A stretch of DNA of 64,000 nucleotides from Streptomyces sp. NBC_00178 (GCF_036206005.1 NZ_CP108143.1:5299501-5363500); one strand, 5' to 3'. Counted from the stretch's first letter, positions 16,451-25,498 are shown. Numbers and translations: made by a program. The notes: generated by a model not told the origin, from the letters alone.

Positions 16451-18904
16451 GTGACGAGCACCGAAGTGACCACCGAATCCGAGGACTCGGGACCCAGCGG
16501 CTACGCGGCGGCCCGGCTGCGCCTCCTCCAGGAGCAGGCGCGGTCCGGGCCGCCGCGCCGTGCGGCCCTCGCCCGGCTCACCGACGACTGGCTGACCGGG
16601 CTCTTCACCACGGCCGCCCGGCGGGCAGGCATCCGGGGCGCGGCCCTCGTCGCCGTCGGCGGATACGGCCGCGGCGAACTCTCCCCCCGCAGCGACCTCG
16701 ACCTCCTGCTCCTGCACGACGGCACCGCCGACGCCTCGGCGGTCGCCGCCCTCGCCGACGGGATCTGGTACCCCGTCTGGGACCTCGGCCTCGCCCTCGA
16801 CCACTCCGTACGCACCCCCGGCGAGGCGCGCGGCACCGCGACGGACGACCTCAAGGTCCAGCTCGGGCTGCTCGACGCGCGCCCCGTCGCCGGTGACATC
16901 GGCCTCGTCGCGGGACTGCGGACCGCGATCCTCGCCGACTGGCGGAACCAGGCCCCCAAGCGCCTGCCGGCCCTCGACGAACTCTGCCGCGAGCGCGCCG
17001 AACGCATGGGCGAGCTGCAGTTCCTCCTCGAACCCGATCTCAAGGAGGCCCGCGGAGGCCTCCGCGACGCGACCGCCCTGCGCGCCGTCGCGGCGTCCTG
17101 GGTCGCCGACGCCCCCCGCGAGGGGCTCGCCGAGGCCCGGCGCACCCTGCTCGACGCCCGCGACGCGCTCCACCTCACGACCGGACGGGCCACCGACCGC
17201 CTCGCCCTGCAGGAACAGGACCAGGTCGCCGGGGCCCTCGGCCTCCTCGACGCCGACGCCCTGCTGCGCCAGGTGTACGAGGCCGCGCGGACCGTCTCGT
17301 ACGCCACCGACGTCACCTGGCGCGAGGTCAACCGCGTCCTGCGCTCCCGCTCGGCGCGCCCCCGGCTGCGGAGCCTCCTCGGCGGTGGCGCCAAGGCCGC
17401 CCCCGAGCGCACGCCGCTCGCCGACGGGGTCGTGGAGGCGGACGGCGAGGTCGTCCTCGCCCGCACCGCCCGCCCGGAGCGCGACCCCGTGCTCACCCTC
17501 CGCGCGGCGGCGGCCGCCGCCGAGGCCGGACTGCCGCTCTCCCGCCACCTCGTGCGCCACCTGGGCACCGCCGCCCAGCCGCTGCCCGTGCCGTGGCCGT
17601 CCCGGGCCCGCGAGGAACTCGTCACCCTGCTCGGCGCCGGCGAGGCGACCGTCGGGGTCTGGGAGGCCCTCGAATCGGAGGGCATCATCACCCGGCTGCT
17701 GCCCGACTGGGAGCGGGTCCACTGCCGGCCGCAGCGCAACCCCGTCCACACCTGGACCGTCGACCGCCACCTCGTCGAGACGGCCGTCCGGGCGTCCCAC
17801 CTCACCCGCCGGGTCGGCCGCCCCGACCTGCTCCTCGTCGCGGCCCTGCTGCACGACATCGGCAAGGGCTGGCCGGGGGACCACTCCGTGGCGGGCGAGG
17901 TCATCGCCCGCGACATGGCCGCCCGCATCGGCTTCGACAAGCAGGACACCGGCGTCGTGGCCGCACTCGTACGCCATCACCTGCTGCTCATCGACACGGC
18001 CACCCGCCGCGACCTGGACGACCCGGCGACCGTGCGCTCCGTCGCCACCGCCGTCGGCAGTGCCTCCACCCTGGAACTCCTGCACGCGCTGACCGAGGCC
18101 GACGCACTGGCCACCGGCCCCGCCGCCTGGAGCACCTGGCGCGCCTCGCTCGTCGCCGACCTCGTCGGGCGCGTCGCCGCGCTTCTCGCCGGGGAGGAGC
18201 CGCCCGTGCCGGAACCGCTCGCTCCCAGCGCCGAGCAGGAGCGCCTGGCCGTCGAGGCCCTGCGCACCGGCGAACCCGTGCTGTCCCTGCACACCCGGCC
18301 GGAAGCGCCCTCCCAGGACGGTGAACCCGAGCCCGTCGGGGTCGAACTGCTCATCGCCCTGCCCGACCGCCCCGGAGTGCTGCCCGCGGCCGCCGGGGTG
18401 CTCGCGCTGCACCGACTCACCGTCCGCGCCGCCGACCTGCGGGCCGTCGAGCTCCCCACCGAACTGGGGGACACGGCCGACCTGCTGGTGCTCAGCTGGC
18501 GCGTCGCCGCCGAGTACGGGTCGCTCCCGCAGGCCGCCAGGCTCCGCGCCGACCTCGTACGGGCCCTGGACGGCTCCCTCGACATCCGGGCCAGGCTCGC
18601 CGAACGCGAGGCCGCCTATCCCCGGCGGCGCGGCGTGAAGGCCCCGCCGCCCCGGGTCACCGTCGCCGCGGCCGGATCGCGGCTGGCCACGGTCATCGAG
18701 GTCCGTGCCCAGGACGCCCCGGGGCTGCTGCACCGGATCGGCCGGGCGCTGGAGCGGAGCGCGGTGCGGGTGCGCAGCGCCCACGTCTCCACCCTCGGGG
18801 CGAACGCGGTGGACGCCTTCTACGTCACGGACACCGAAGGCGCGCCGCTGCGCCCGGAGCGGGCCGCCGAAGTGGCCGGCGAGGTCGAGAAGGAGCTGGG
18901 CTGA
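16451..18904 (+). CDS. glnD: PII nucleotidyltransferase GlnD
   Basis: This 817-residue enzyme modifies and demodifies PII; in Streptomyces it adenylylates GlnK at Tyr51. The nucleotidyltransferase motif GGYGRGELSPRSDLDLLLL lies near residue 70. The HD hydrolase domain shows LLVAALLHDIGKGWPGDHS near 465. Two C-terminal ACT domains follow, ELLIALPDRPGVLPAAAGV near 635 and VIEVRAQDAPGLLHRIGRAL near 755. Length and domain order are standard. The start is GTG 16451 with AACGGAAAGG shortly upstream. It is the last gene of the amtB operon; ffh begins 121 bases later. Confidence 0.95.
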   Translation: MTSTEVTTESEDSGPSGYAAARLRLLQEQARSGPPRRAALARLTDDWLTGLFTTAARRAGIRGAALVAVGGYGRGELSPRSDLDLLLLHDGTADASAVAALADGIWYPVWDLGLALDHSVRTPGEARGTATDDLKVQLGLLDARPVAGDIGLVAGLRTAILADWRNQAPKRLPALDELCRERAERMGELQFLLEPDLKEARGGLRDATALRAVAASWVADAPREGLAEARRTLLDARDALHLTTGRATDRLALQEQDQVAGALGLLDADALLRQVYEAARTVSYATDVTWREVNRVLRSRSARPRLRSLLGGGAKAAPERTPLADGVVEADGEVVLARTARPERDPVLTLRAAAAAAEAGLPLSRHLVRHLGTAAQPLPVPWPSRAREELVTLLGAGEATVGVWEALESEGIITRLLPDWERVHCRPQRNPVHTWTVDRHLVETAVRASHLTRRVGRPDLLLVAALLHDIGKGWPGDHSVAGEVIARDMAARIGFDKQDTGVVAALVRHHLLLIDTATRRDLDDPATVRSVATAVGSASTLELLHALTEADALATGPAAWSTWRASLVADLVGRVAALLAGEEPPVPEPLAPSAEQERLAVEALRTGEPVLSLHTRPEAPSQDGEPEPVGVELLIALPDRPGVLPAAAGVLALHRLTVRAADLRAVELPTELGDTADLLVLSWRVAAEYGSLPQAARLRADLVRALDGSLDIRARLAEREAAYPRRRGVKAPPPRVTVAAAGSRLATVIEVRAQDAPGLLHRIGRALERSAVRVRSAHVSTLGANAVDAFYVTDTEGAPLRPERAAEVAGEVEKELG

Positions 18905-19025
18905 CCGCCCGCTCCGGGCCCGTACGTCACGAGAAGCGGGCGAGGGCTTCGCCTTCTCCGGGGTCCGGATACCCTTGAGGGCGACCGACCTGCCCCGCCC
19001 CCGACCCTGAGGACCGACGAGCGCC

Positions 19026-20573
19026 GTGTTCGATACTCTCTCCGACCGCCTTAGCGCGACTTTCAAGAACCTCAGGGGCAAGGGCCGCTTGTCCGAGGCT
19101 GACATCGACGCCACGGCTCGCGAGATCCGTATCGCCCTGCTCGAGGCCGATGTCGCCCTCCCCGTGGTGCGCGCGTTCATCGCCAACATCAAGGAGCGGG
19201 CGCGCGGCGCCGAGGTCTCCCAGTCGCTGAACCCCGCCCAGCAGGTCGTCAAGATCGTCAACGAGGAGCTCGTCGGCATCCTCGGCGGCGAGACCCGTCG
19301 GCTGAGGTTCGCGAAGAACCCGCCCACCGTGATCATGCTCGCGGGTCTGCAGGGTGCGGGCAAGACCACCCTCGCCGGAAAGCTGGGTCTCTGGCTCAAG
19401 TCCCAGGGCCACTCCCCGCTGCTCGTCGCGTGCGACCTCCAGCGCCCCAACGCGGTCAACCAGCTGAGCGTCGTCGCCGACCGCGCGGGTGTCGCGGTGT
19501 ACGCGCCGGAGCCGGGCAACGGCGTGGGCGACCCGGTCAAGGTCGCCAAGGACTCCATCGAGTTCGCCAAGGCCAAGGTCCACGACATCGTCATCGTCGA
19601 CACCGCCGGCCGCCTCGGCATCGACGAGGAACTGATGCGGCAGGCCGCCGACATCCGTGACGCCGTCAGCCCCGACGAGATCCTCTTCGTCGTCGACGCG
19701 ATGATCGGCCAGGACGCGGTCAACACGGCCGAGGCGTTCCGGGACGGCGTCGGCTTCGACGGCGTGGTGCTCTCCAAGCTCGACGGCGACGCCCGCGGTG
19801 GCGCCGCCCTGTCGATCGCCCACGTCACGGGCAAGCAGATCATGTTCGCGTCGAACGGTGAGAAGCTCGAGGACTTCGACGCCTTCCACCCCGACCGCAT
19901 GGCGTCCCGCATCCTCGACATGGGTGACCTGCTCACCCTGATCGAGCAGGCGGAGAAGACCTTCAGCCAGGAAGAGGCCGCCAAAATGGCCTCCAAGCTG
20001 GCGTCGAGCAAGGGCAAGGACTTCACGCTCGACGACTTCCTGGCGCAGATGGAGCAGGTCAGGAAGATGGGCTCCATCTCCAAGCTGCTCGGCATGCTGC
20101 CCGGAATGGGGCAGATCAAGGACCAGATCAACAACATCGACGAGCGCGACGTGGACCGCACGGCCGCGATCATCAAGTCGATGACCCCGAAGGAGCGCGC
20201 CGAGCCCACGCTCATCAACGGCTCGCGCCGGGCGCGTATCGCCAAGGGTTCCGGTGTCGAGGTCTCCGCGGTGAAGAACCTCGTGGAGCGCTTCTTCGAG
20301 GCCCGCAAGATGATGTCGAAGATGGCCCAGGGCGGCGGCATGCCCGGGATGCCCGGCATGCCGGGCATGGGTGGCGGTCCCGGCCGTCAGAAGAAGCAGG
20401 TCAAGCAGGCCAAGGGCAAGCGCAAGAGCGGCAACCCGATGAAGCGCAAGGCCGAGGAGCAGGCCGAGGCGGCCCGCCGGGAGCAGGCGGCGCAGGGCGG
20501 GGCGTTCAACCTGCCCGCCCAGGAGCAGAAGAACTTCGAACTCCCCGACGAGTTCAAGAAGTTCATGGGCTGA
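19026..20573 (+). CDS. ffh: Signal recognition particle protein Ffh (SRP54)
   Basis: This 515-residue GTPase recognises signal sequences on ribosomes with SRP RNA and delivers them to FtsY. The N domain covers residues 1-95. The P-loop GLQGAGKTTLAGKLG is near 106, DTAGRLGIDEE near 192, and SKLDGDARGG near 250. The methionine-rich M domain follows from about 295, with LLGMLPGM and a short GMPGMPGMPGMGGG repeat near 440. A basic tail KKQVKQAKGKRK follows. The GTG start gives the usual VFDTLSDRLS N-terminus. SRP RNA itself is not in this window. Confidence 0.97.
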   Translation: MFDTLSDRLSATFKNLRGKGRLSEADIDATAREIRIALLEADVALPVVRAFIANIKERARGAEVSQSLNPAQQVVKIVNEELVGILGGETRRLRFAKNPPTVIMLAGLQGAGKTTLAGKLGLWLKSQGHSPLLVACDLQRPNAVNQLSVVADRAGVAVYAPEPGNGVGDPVKVAKDSIEFAKAKVHDIVIVDTAGRLGIDEELMRQAADIRDAVSPDEILFVVDAMIGQDAVNTAEAFRDGVGFDGVVLSKLDGDARGGAALSIAHVTGKQIMFASNGEKLEDFDAFHPDRMASRILDMGDLLTLIEQAEKTFSQEEAAKMASKLASSKGKDFTLDDFLAQMEQVRKMGSISKLLGMLPGMGQIKDQINNIDERDVDRTAAIIKSMTPKERAEPTLINGSRRARIAKGSGVEVSAVKNLVERFFEARKMMSKMAQGGGMPGMPGMPGMGGGPGRQKKQVKQAKGKRKSGNPMKRKAEEQAEAARREQAAQGGAFNLPAQEQKNFELPDEFKKFMG

Positions 20574-20594
20574 CCGGCCCGTCGCACACGGAGG

Positions 20595-20627
20595 AGGGGC
20601 GCCCCGCCCGGCGGGGCGCCCCTTCGC
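20595..20627. terminator. Bidirectional terminator between ffh and a methyltransferase gene
   Basis: AGGGGCGCCCCG (20595-20606) pairs with CGGGGCGCCCCT (20612-20623), followed by TCG. It lies between convergent genes. Confidence 0.75.
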
Positions 20628-20634
20628 GTTCCCG

Positions 20635-21495
20635 TCAGGTCACGCACACCAGGTAGCGGAAGACGTTCGGCATCCACACGGTGCCGTCGGCCCGCAGGTG
20701 CGGGTGCAGGGCCTCCGCGACCTCCTTCTCGACCTGGGCACGGTCCGTCGCGCGTACGGCGGCGTCGAACAGGCCGGTCGACAGCAGGCCGCGCACGGCG
20801 CTGTCCACGTCCGCGTAGCCGAACGGGCAGGACACCCGCCCCGAGCCGTCCGGCTTCAGTCCCGCCCGGGCCGCCACGTCCTCCAGATCGTCCCGCGACG
20901 CCGGCCGCCAGCCGGCCTGCGGACGCGGCGCGCGCGCGGACTCGGTGAGCCGGGCCGCGACCCTCAGGACCGGAGCCGTCGCGCACCGCTCCGGCGGGCC
21001 CCAGCCGGCCAGCACCACCGTGGTCCCGCGCGCGGCCAGCGGCACCGCCGACGCCAGCGCGGGCGCCAGCCCCTCGGAGTCACCGTCCGCGCAGCCGATC
21101 GGCTGGAAGGCGGTCAGCAGGTTGTACGGCGCCGGGAGGTCCTCGGCGGCCGCCGCCACGCTGTCCACGAGCCTGGCCCTCGGGGCACCGCCGCCGGATT
21201 CCTGCCCCGTGCCGGCCAGGAGGCGTTCCCGGGCCAGGGCGAGCCGCTCGCGGTCGCCGTCGACGCCGGTGACGCGCGCCCCGCGTGACGCCGCGATCAG
21301 CAGCGCGAGCCCGGAGCCGCAGTCGAGGGAGAGCATCCGCGTGCCGGAACCCACCTCCAGGCGCGCGTACACCGCCTCGTAGAGGGGCGCGAGCATGCGC
21401 TCCTGGATCTCGGCCCAGTCACGGGCGCGGGTACCGGCGTCCACCGGATCGGACGGGTCCGCGTACCTGTGGTGCCGGACGAGCGTTGGTGTCAT
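20635..21495 (-). CDS. SAM-dependent methyltransferase, substrate unknown
   Basis: This 286-residue class I methyltransferase has motif I as MLSLDCGSGLALLIAASRG near residue 60, followed by the acidic VTGVDGDRERLALARERL. The C-terminal third (FGYADVDSAVRGLLSTGLFDAAVRATD) resembles families acting on small molecules such as UbiE/ubiquinone-type enzymes. The ATG at 21495 gives MTPTLVRHHRYADPSDPV; upstream in-frame codons at 21576 would add low-complexity sequence. It is convergent with ffh. The substrate cannot be inferred. Confidence 0.8.
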   Translation of the reverse strand: MTPTLVRHHRYADPSDPVDAGTRARDWAEIQERMLAPLYEAVYARLEVGSGTRMLSLDCGSGLALLIAASRGARVTGVDGDRERLALARERLLAGTGQESGGGAPRARLVDSVAAAAEDLPAPYNLLTAFQPIGCADGDSEGLAPALASAVPLAARGTTVVLAGWGPPERCATAPVLRVAARLTESARAPRPQAGWRPASRDDLEDVAARAGLKPDGSGRVSCPFGYADVDSAVRGLLSTGLFDAAVRATDRAQVEKEVAEALHPHLRADGTVWMPNVFRYLVCVT

Positions 21496-22014
21496 GGAAT
21501 GCGCCCCAATCCGCCGTGAGGTCGGTCGTGCCCGAGTGAGGTCCCCCATGTCTGTGTGCTGTGTATGTGTGCCCACAGCCCCCGTATGTCAGGGAACTCC
21601 GCATCGGCGGTCCCGTCCAGGGGTCGGACGGGGTGGGATCACATTGCCCGCGTGCTCCGGTCGTGCGCCCCCGGCGTCACGCGGTGCGCGCGGACGCCGG
21701 GGTGCGATGCGCCGGCCGGTCGCTTCCACACAGTCTTACCCGACACACCGGGCGCAGCACGTCGAGCGCTCCGCGCCCGCGCCGCCGGCGGTGTGCCGCC
21801 CCCTCCGTGCCGGGTAATGTCCCCTGAGGGTGCCGCGTCCGCGCCGGTGCGTACGCGGTACTACGTCCCGCCTTGGTGCGAGCTGTGCGACTTCTCCGCT
21901 GATCTGCGCACCCGCCCTCGTCGCGGCGCATCAAGGGCAACTGACTGGTACGTGCAAATTATTTGGGATGCCCCGGAATAGGAACACCGGAGCACTCAGG
22001 CTCGTTGTCACGAC
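21496..22014. other. 519-base intergenic region
   Basis: No reliable gene is present. The distal end (from about 21940) is AT-richer and carries an ECF-sigma-like promoter at 21981-22006 that drives the gene at 22015. The promoter of the leftward methyltransferase must lie in the first 150 bases but is not obvious. Confidence 0.55.
21981..22006 (+). promoter_or_regulatory. ECF sigma (SigR-like) promoter for the SprT-like gene
   Basis: GGAAC (21981-21985) and GTT (22004-22006) are separated by 18 bases. The SigR promoter pattern as I know it is GGAAT, 18-19 bases, then GTT. Transcription would start within a few bases of the GTG at 22015, giving a leaderless mRNA. SigR answers disulfide stress, which fits a Cys-rich zinc protein. 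Confidence 0.5.
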
Positions 22015-22608
22015 GTGAGCACGACACCACCTGTACTTGCCGCAGAGCTGGCACAGGCGTGGGCCGACATTCAGCGGTACCACCCCGAGCTGCCCGATCT
22101 TGCCGCGCCAGAGTCCCTGATCGGAGAGTCGTCGTCCGCCTGTGGCGCCGAGCTCTCCTTCGAACGGCTGCTCCACGAGGCAGTCCACGGCATCGCCGCC
22201 GCGCGGGGTGTCCGGGACACCTCACGAGCGGGCCGCTACCACAACCGACGCTTCCTCGCGATCGCCGAGGAGCTGGGCCTCGACCACGCCGAGGAGCCCC
22301 ACCCCAGCAGCGGATTCTCGTTGGTGACGCTGAATCCCGAGGCCAAACGCAGATACCGCCCCACGACGGAGCGGCTGCAGCGTGCGCTCAAGGCGCACAC
22401 CGTGGCCACCGCCGCGGACACCAAGCGTTCCTTCCGCGGTCCCGCGGCCCGGCACGGCTCGTCCGGGGGAGGGGTGCGGGTCAAGGCGGTCTGCGACTGC
22501 GGTCGCAACGTCCGCGTCGTCCCGTCCGTCCTCGCCCAGGCGCCGATCATGTGCGGCGGATGCGGCAAGCCCTTCCGCATCCCGGAAGCGGCGGTCGCGG
22601 TGGGGTGA
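22015..22608 (+). CDS. SprT-like zinc metalloprotein with C-terminal zinc ribbon
   Basis: This 197-residue protein has FERLLHEAVHGIAAARG near residues 49-65, which contains the HExxH zinc motif (HEAVH). The following YHNRRFLAIAEELGL is typical of SprT/spartan-like proteins. The C-terminus has CDCGRNVRVVPSVL and IMCGGCGKPF, two CxC/CxxC pairs forming a zinc ribbon. Such proteins are linked to protein-DNA crosslink repair in other organisms; for this bacterial form the role is unproven. The GTG start follows directly on a putative SigR-type promoter. It is upstream of rpsP but separated by about 155 bases. Confidence 0.8.
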   Translation: MSTTPPVLAAELAQAWADIQRYHPELPDLAAPESLIGESSSACGAELSFERLLHEAVHGIAAARGVRDTSRAGRYHNRRFLAIAEELGLDHAEEPHPSSGFSLVTLNPEAKRRYRPTTERLQRALKAHTVATAADTKRSFRGPAARHGSSGGGVRVKAVCDCGRNVRVVPSVLAQAPIMCGGCGKPFRIPEAAVAVG

Positions 22609-22763
22609 CCCCATGCGGTGTGGCACAATGGTCAGCTGTACTCGACAGTCGCACAGGACCCCTCTCTCCTCCGGCTGACGCGTCCATCGGGCACCCGAGT
22701 ACCGCAACCCCACGTGGCATCTTTTGTGCCCAACCACGTCACAGACCAGGAGAGACCACTTCC

Positions 22764-23204
22764 GTGGCAGTCAAGATCAAGCTGAAGCGTCTGGGCAAGA
22801 TCCGTTCGCCTCACTACCGCATCGTCGTCGCCGACTCCCGTACCCGCCGTGACGGCCGGGCCATCGAGGAGATCGGCCTGTACCACCCGGTGCAGAACCC
22901 TTCCCGCATCGAGGTCAACGCGGAGCGCGCGCAGTACTGGCTGTCCGTCGGCGCCCAGCCGACCGAGCCCGTCCTCGCGATCCTGAAGCTCACCGGTGAC
23001 TGGCAGGCCCACAAGGGTCTCCCGGCCCCCGCGCCGCTCCTGCAGCCGGAGCCCAAGGCTGACAAGCGCGCCCTGTTCGAGGCTCTGACCACGGACGGCG
23101 ACGAGGCCAAGGGTGAGGCCATCACCCAGAAGGCCAAGAAGTCGGACAAGAAGGCGGACGAGGCGGCCGACGCTGCCGCGTCCACCGAGTCGACCGAGGC
23201 CTGA
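22764..23204 (+). CDS. rpsP: 30S ribosomal protein S16
   Basis: This 146-residue protein starts MAVKIKLKRLGKIRSPHYRIVVADSRT with the S16 core of about 85 residues (IGLYHP, YWLSVGAQPT). An Ala/Lys/Glu-rich C-terminal extension typical of actinobacterial S16 follows. The start is GTG 22764 with GGAGAG about 10 bases upstream. It heads the rpsP-khpA-rimM-trmD-rplS cluster, and khpA starts two bases after its stop. Confidence 0.97.
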   Translation: MAVKIKLKRLGKIRSPHYRIVVADSRTRRDGRAIEEIGLYHPVQNPSRIEVNAERAQYWLSVGAQPTEPVLAILKLTGDWQAHKGLPAPAPLLQPEPKADKRALFEALTTDGDEAKGEAITQKAKKSDKKADEAADAAASTESTEA

Positions 23205-23206
23205 GC

Positions 23207-23446
23207 ATGCTCGAGGAGGCTCTTGAGCACCTCGTGAAGGGCATCGTCGACAACCCCGACGATGTGCAGGTCGCCTCGCGCGATCTGCGCCGTGGACGCG
23301 TGCTGGAGGTCCGGGTTCACCCCGACGACCTCGGCAAGGTGATCGGCCGCAACGGCCGCACCGCGCGCGCCCTGCGTACCGTCGTGGGTGCCATCGGTGG
23401 ACGTGGAATCCGGGTCGACCTCGTCGACGTGGACCAGGTTCGCTGA
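23207..23446 (+). CDS. khpA: KH-domain RNA-binding protein KhpA
   Basis: This 79-residue single KH domain has the invariant GxxG loop in LGKVIGRNGRTARALRTVV near residues 44-62. KhpA pairs with KhpB/Jag in other Gram-positive bacteria and binds many RNAs. It is embedded between S16 and RimM in nearly all Gram-positive genomes. It starts two bases after rpsP and is followed by a strong terminator-like hairpin before rimM. Confidence 0.93.
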   Translation: MLEEALEHLVKGIVDNPDDVQVASRDLRRGRVLEVRVHPDDLGKVIGRNGRTARALRTVVGAIGGRGIRVDLVDVDQVR

Positions 23447-23465
23447 AGAGTTGAACACCGGCAGG

Positions 23466-23500
23466 GGCCGGGGAGGGCTTTCGAGCCGTCCCCGGCCTTT
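23466..23500 (+). terminator. Hairpin between khpA and rimM
   Basis: GGCCGGGGA (23466-23474) pairs with TCCCCGGCC (23489-23497), with an inner GGCT/AGCC stem and a TTCG loop, then TTTGT. It can act as a terminator or attenuator dividing the ribosomal cluster, lowering rimM-trmD expression relative to rpsP-khpA. Confidence 0.8.
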
Positions 23501-23551
23501 GTCGTCCGTAAATCACCGCCTCCTCAGCAAGAGAACACCGGGAGAAACAGC

Positions 23552-24160
23552 GTGCAGTTGGTAGTTGCGCGGATCGGCCGCGCCCATGGCATCAAGGGCG
23601 AGGTCACCGTCGAGGTGCGCACCGACGAGCCCGAGCTCCGGCTCGGGCCCGGCGCCGTGCTGGCCACCGAGCCCGCCCACGTGGGGCCGCTGGCCATCGA
23701 GACCGGCCGGGTGCACAGCGGGAGGCTGCTGCTGCGGTTCGAGGGCGTGCGCGACCGCACGGCCGCCGAGGCGCTGCGCAACACCCTGCTGATCGCCGAG
23801 GTGGACCCCGCGGAACTCCCCGAGGACCCCGAGGAGTTCTACGACCACCAGCTGATGGACCTCGACGTCGTCCTGGCCGACGGCACCGAGATCGGCCGGA
23901 TCACGGAGATCACGCACCTGCCCTCGCAGGACCTCTTCATCGTGGAACGCCCCGACGGCAGCGAGGTGATGATCCCCTTCGTCGAGGAGATCGTCACCGA
24001 GATCGACCTGGAGGAGCAGCGCGCCGTCATCACGCCGCCGCCCGGTCTGATCGACGAGAGCGAGGCGGTCGTCGCGTCCGCGCGTGACGAGGACGGCGCC
24101 GACGACGAGGCCGCGGACGACGACGACGCCGCGGACGACGGGAAGAAGGACGGCGCCTGA
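23552..24160 (+). CDS. rimM: 16S rRNA processing protein RimM
   Basis: This 202-residue protein has the N-terminal barrel QLVVARIGRAHGIKGEVTVEVRTDEPE and the C-terminal PRC barrel with EEFYDHQLMDLDVVLADGTEIG and VMIPFVEEIVTEID. It assists late 30S maturation by binding S19. The end carries a highly acidic tail (about 35 residues rich in Asp/Ala). The GTG start follows GGGAGAAAC. The stop overlaps the trmD ATG by one base. Confidence 0.96.
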   Translation: MQLVVARIGRAHGIKGEVTVEVRTDEPELRLGPGAVLATEPAHVGPLAIETGRVHSGRLLLRFEGVRDRTAAEALRNTLLIAEVDPAELPEDPEEFYDHQLMDLDVVLADGTEIGRITEITHLPSQDLFIVERPDGSEVMIPFVEEIVTEIDLEEQRAVITPPPGLIDESEAVVASARDEDGADDEAADDDDAADDGKKDGA

Positions 24161-24981
24161 TGCGGCTCGACGTCGTCACGATCTTCCCCGAGTACCTCGA
24201 ACCCCTGAACGTCTCCCTGGTCGGCAAGGCGCGCGCCCGGGGCAGCCTCGACGTGCACGTCCACGACCTGCGTGAGTGGACCCACGACCGGCACAACACC
24301 GTGGACGACACCCCGTACGGCGGCGGCCCCGGCATGGTCATGAAGACCGGCCCCTGGGGTGAGGCCCTGGACGACGCGCTGGCCGACGGATACGAGGCCG
24401 GGGCGCACTCCCCGGTGCTCGTGGTGCCCACACCCAGCGGGCGGCCGTTCACCCAGGAGCTCGCCGTGGAACTGTCGGAGCGGCCGTGGCTGATCTTCGC
24501 CCCGGCCCGTTACGAGGGCATCGACCGCCGGGTGACGGACGAGTACGCGACCCGGATGCCCGTCGTCGAGGTCTCCATCGGGGACTACGTACTCGCCGGC
24601 GGGGAAGCGGCCGTCCTGGTGATCACGGAGGCGGTGGCCCGGCTGCTCCCCGGAGTGCTCGGCAACGCCGAGTCGCACCGGGACGACTCCTTCGCGCCCG
24701 GCGCCATGGCCGACCTCCTCGAAGGCCCGGTCTACACGAAGCCCCCCGAGTGGCGTGGCCGCGGCATCCCGGACGTGCTGCTGAGCGGACACCACGGGCG
24801 CATCGCCCGCTGGCGGCGGGACGAGGCGTTCCGCCGCACCGCGCTCAACCGGCCGGACCTCATCGAGCGTTGCGAGGCGACCGGCTTCGACAAGAAGGAC
24901 CGCGAGATCCTCTCCATCCTCGGCTGGTCCCCGGAGCCCGGCGGCCGATTTTGGCGCAGGCCGCAGGCCGTGGAAGAATAG
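24160..24981 (+). CDS. trmD: tRNA (guanine-37-N1)-methyltransferase TrmD
   Basis: This 273-residue SPOUT-family methyltransferase adds m1G37 to tRNAs, preventing +1 frameshifts. Motifs are MRLDVVTIFPEYLEPL at the start, DDTPYGGGPGMVMK, the knot region PARYEGIDRRVTDEYA and ISIGDYVLAGGEAA-like VSIGDYVLAGGEAAVLVI, and SHRDDSF. It is translationally coupled to rimM (TGATG). Length is slightly above the family usual because of a C-terminal extension. Confidence 0.97.
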   Translation: MRLDVVTIFPEYLEPLNVSLVGKARARGSLDVHVHDLREWTHDRHNTVDDTPYGGGPGMVMKTGPWGEALDDALADGYEAGAHSPVLVVPTPSGRPFTQELAVELSERPWLIFAPARYEGIDRRVTDEYATRMPVVEVSIGDYVLAGGEAAVLVITEAVARLLPGVLGNAESHRDDSFAPGAMADLLEGPVYTKPPEWRGRGIPDVLLSGHHGRIARWRRDEAFRRTALNRPDLIERCEATGFDKKDREILSILGWSPEPGGRFWRRPQAVEE

Positions 24982-25105
24982 GCGAGCTGTACGTCCGGCG
25001 TGCGCCCCTGCCACAGGGGGACAGACGCCCGCCCGACGCGATCAGCATTCCGACTTCACTCTCTCCCGTCGATGACCTGTGGCATCGGCGAAGAAAGCAG
25101 ACAAC

Positions 25106-25456
25106 ATGACTTCCCTGCTCGATGGCGTCAACGCCGCCTCGCTCCGCACCGACCTCCCGGCGTTCCGTCCGGGTGACACCGTCAACGTCCACGTGCGCGT
25201 GATCGAGGGCAACCGCTCCCGTATCCAGCAGTTCAAGGGCGTCGTCATCCGCCGCCAGGGCTCGGGCGTCAGCGAGACCTTCACGGTCCGCAAGGTCTCC
25301 TTCAGCGTCGGCGTCGAGCGCACCTTCCCGGTGCACAGCCCGATCTTCGAGAAGATCGAGCTCGTCACCCGCGGTGACGTCCGTCGCGCCAAGCTGTACT
25401 TCCTCCGTGAGCTCCGCGGCAAGGCCGCGAAGATCAAGGAGAAGCGCGACCGCTGA
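25106..25456 (+). CDS. rplS: 50S ribosomal protein L19
   Basis: This 116-residue protein starts MTSLLDGVNAASLRTDLPAF and contains the L19 core FRPGDTVNVHVRVIEGNRSRIQ and FEKIELVTRGDVRRAKLYFLREL. L19 lies at the 30S-50S interface. ATG 25106, with GAAGAAAG upstream, gives the normal N-terminus; an in-frame GTG at 25079 would add nine residues. It is the last ribosomal gene before the signal peptidases. Confidence 0.97.
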   Translation: MTSLLDGVNAASLRTDLPAFRPGDTVNVHVRVIEGNRSRIQQFKGVVIRRQGSGVSETFTVRKVSFSVGVERTFPVHSPIFEKIELVTRGDVRRAKLYFLRELRGKAAKIKEKRDR

Positions 25457-25479
25457 TTCAGCTCCGGCGTCCACAGCGC

Positions 25480-25498
25480 GGCCGGATAGAATCCGGCC
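25480..25498. promoter_or_regulatory. Palindrome overlapping the -10 of the first signal peptidase gene
   Basis: GGCCGGAT-AGA-ATCCGGCC is a perfect inverted repeat with 8-base arms. TAGAAT (25487-25492) inside it fits a -10 element and ends 9 bases before the ATG at 25502. It could be an operator blocking the promoter, or the terminator of rplS. Confidence 0.45.

Noticed and set aside
16214..20368. Very long open frame opposite glnK, glnD and ffh
   Set aside because: It spans three well-supported forward genes and has no coherent domains; it is an artefact of base composition.
22605..22629. rpsP promoter with GTGACC and CACAAT
   Set aside because: The spacing of 13 bases is too short for a standard promoter, so I did not list it as a feature.
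22222..22737. Minus-strand frame opposite the SprT-like gene
   Set aside because: It has no family resemblance and lies inside a gene with the HExxH and zinc-ribbon motifs.
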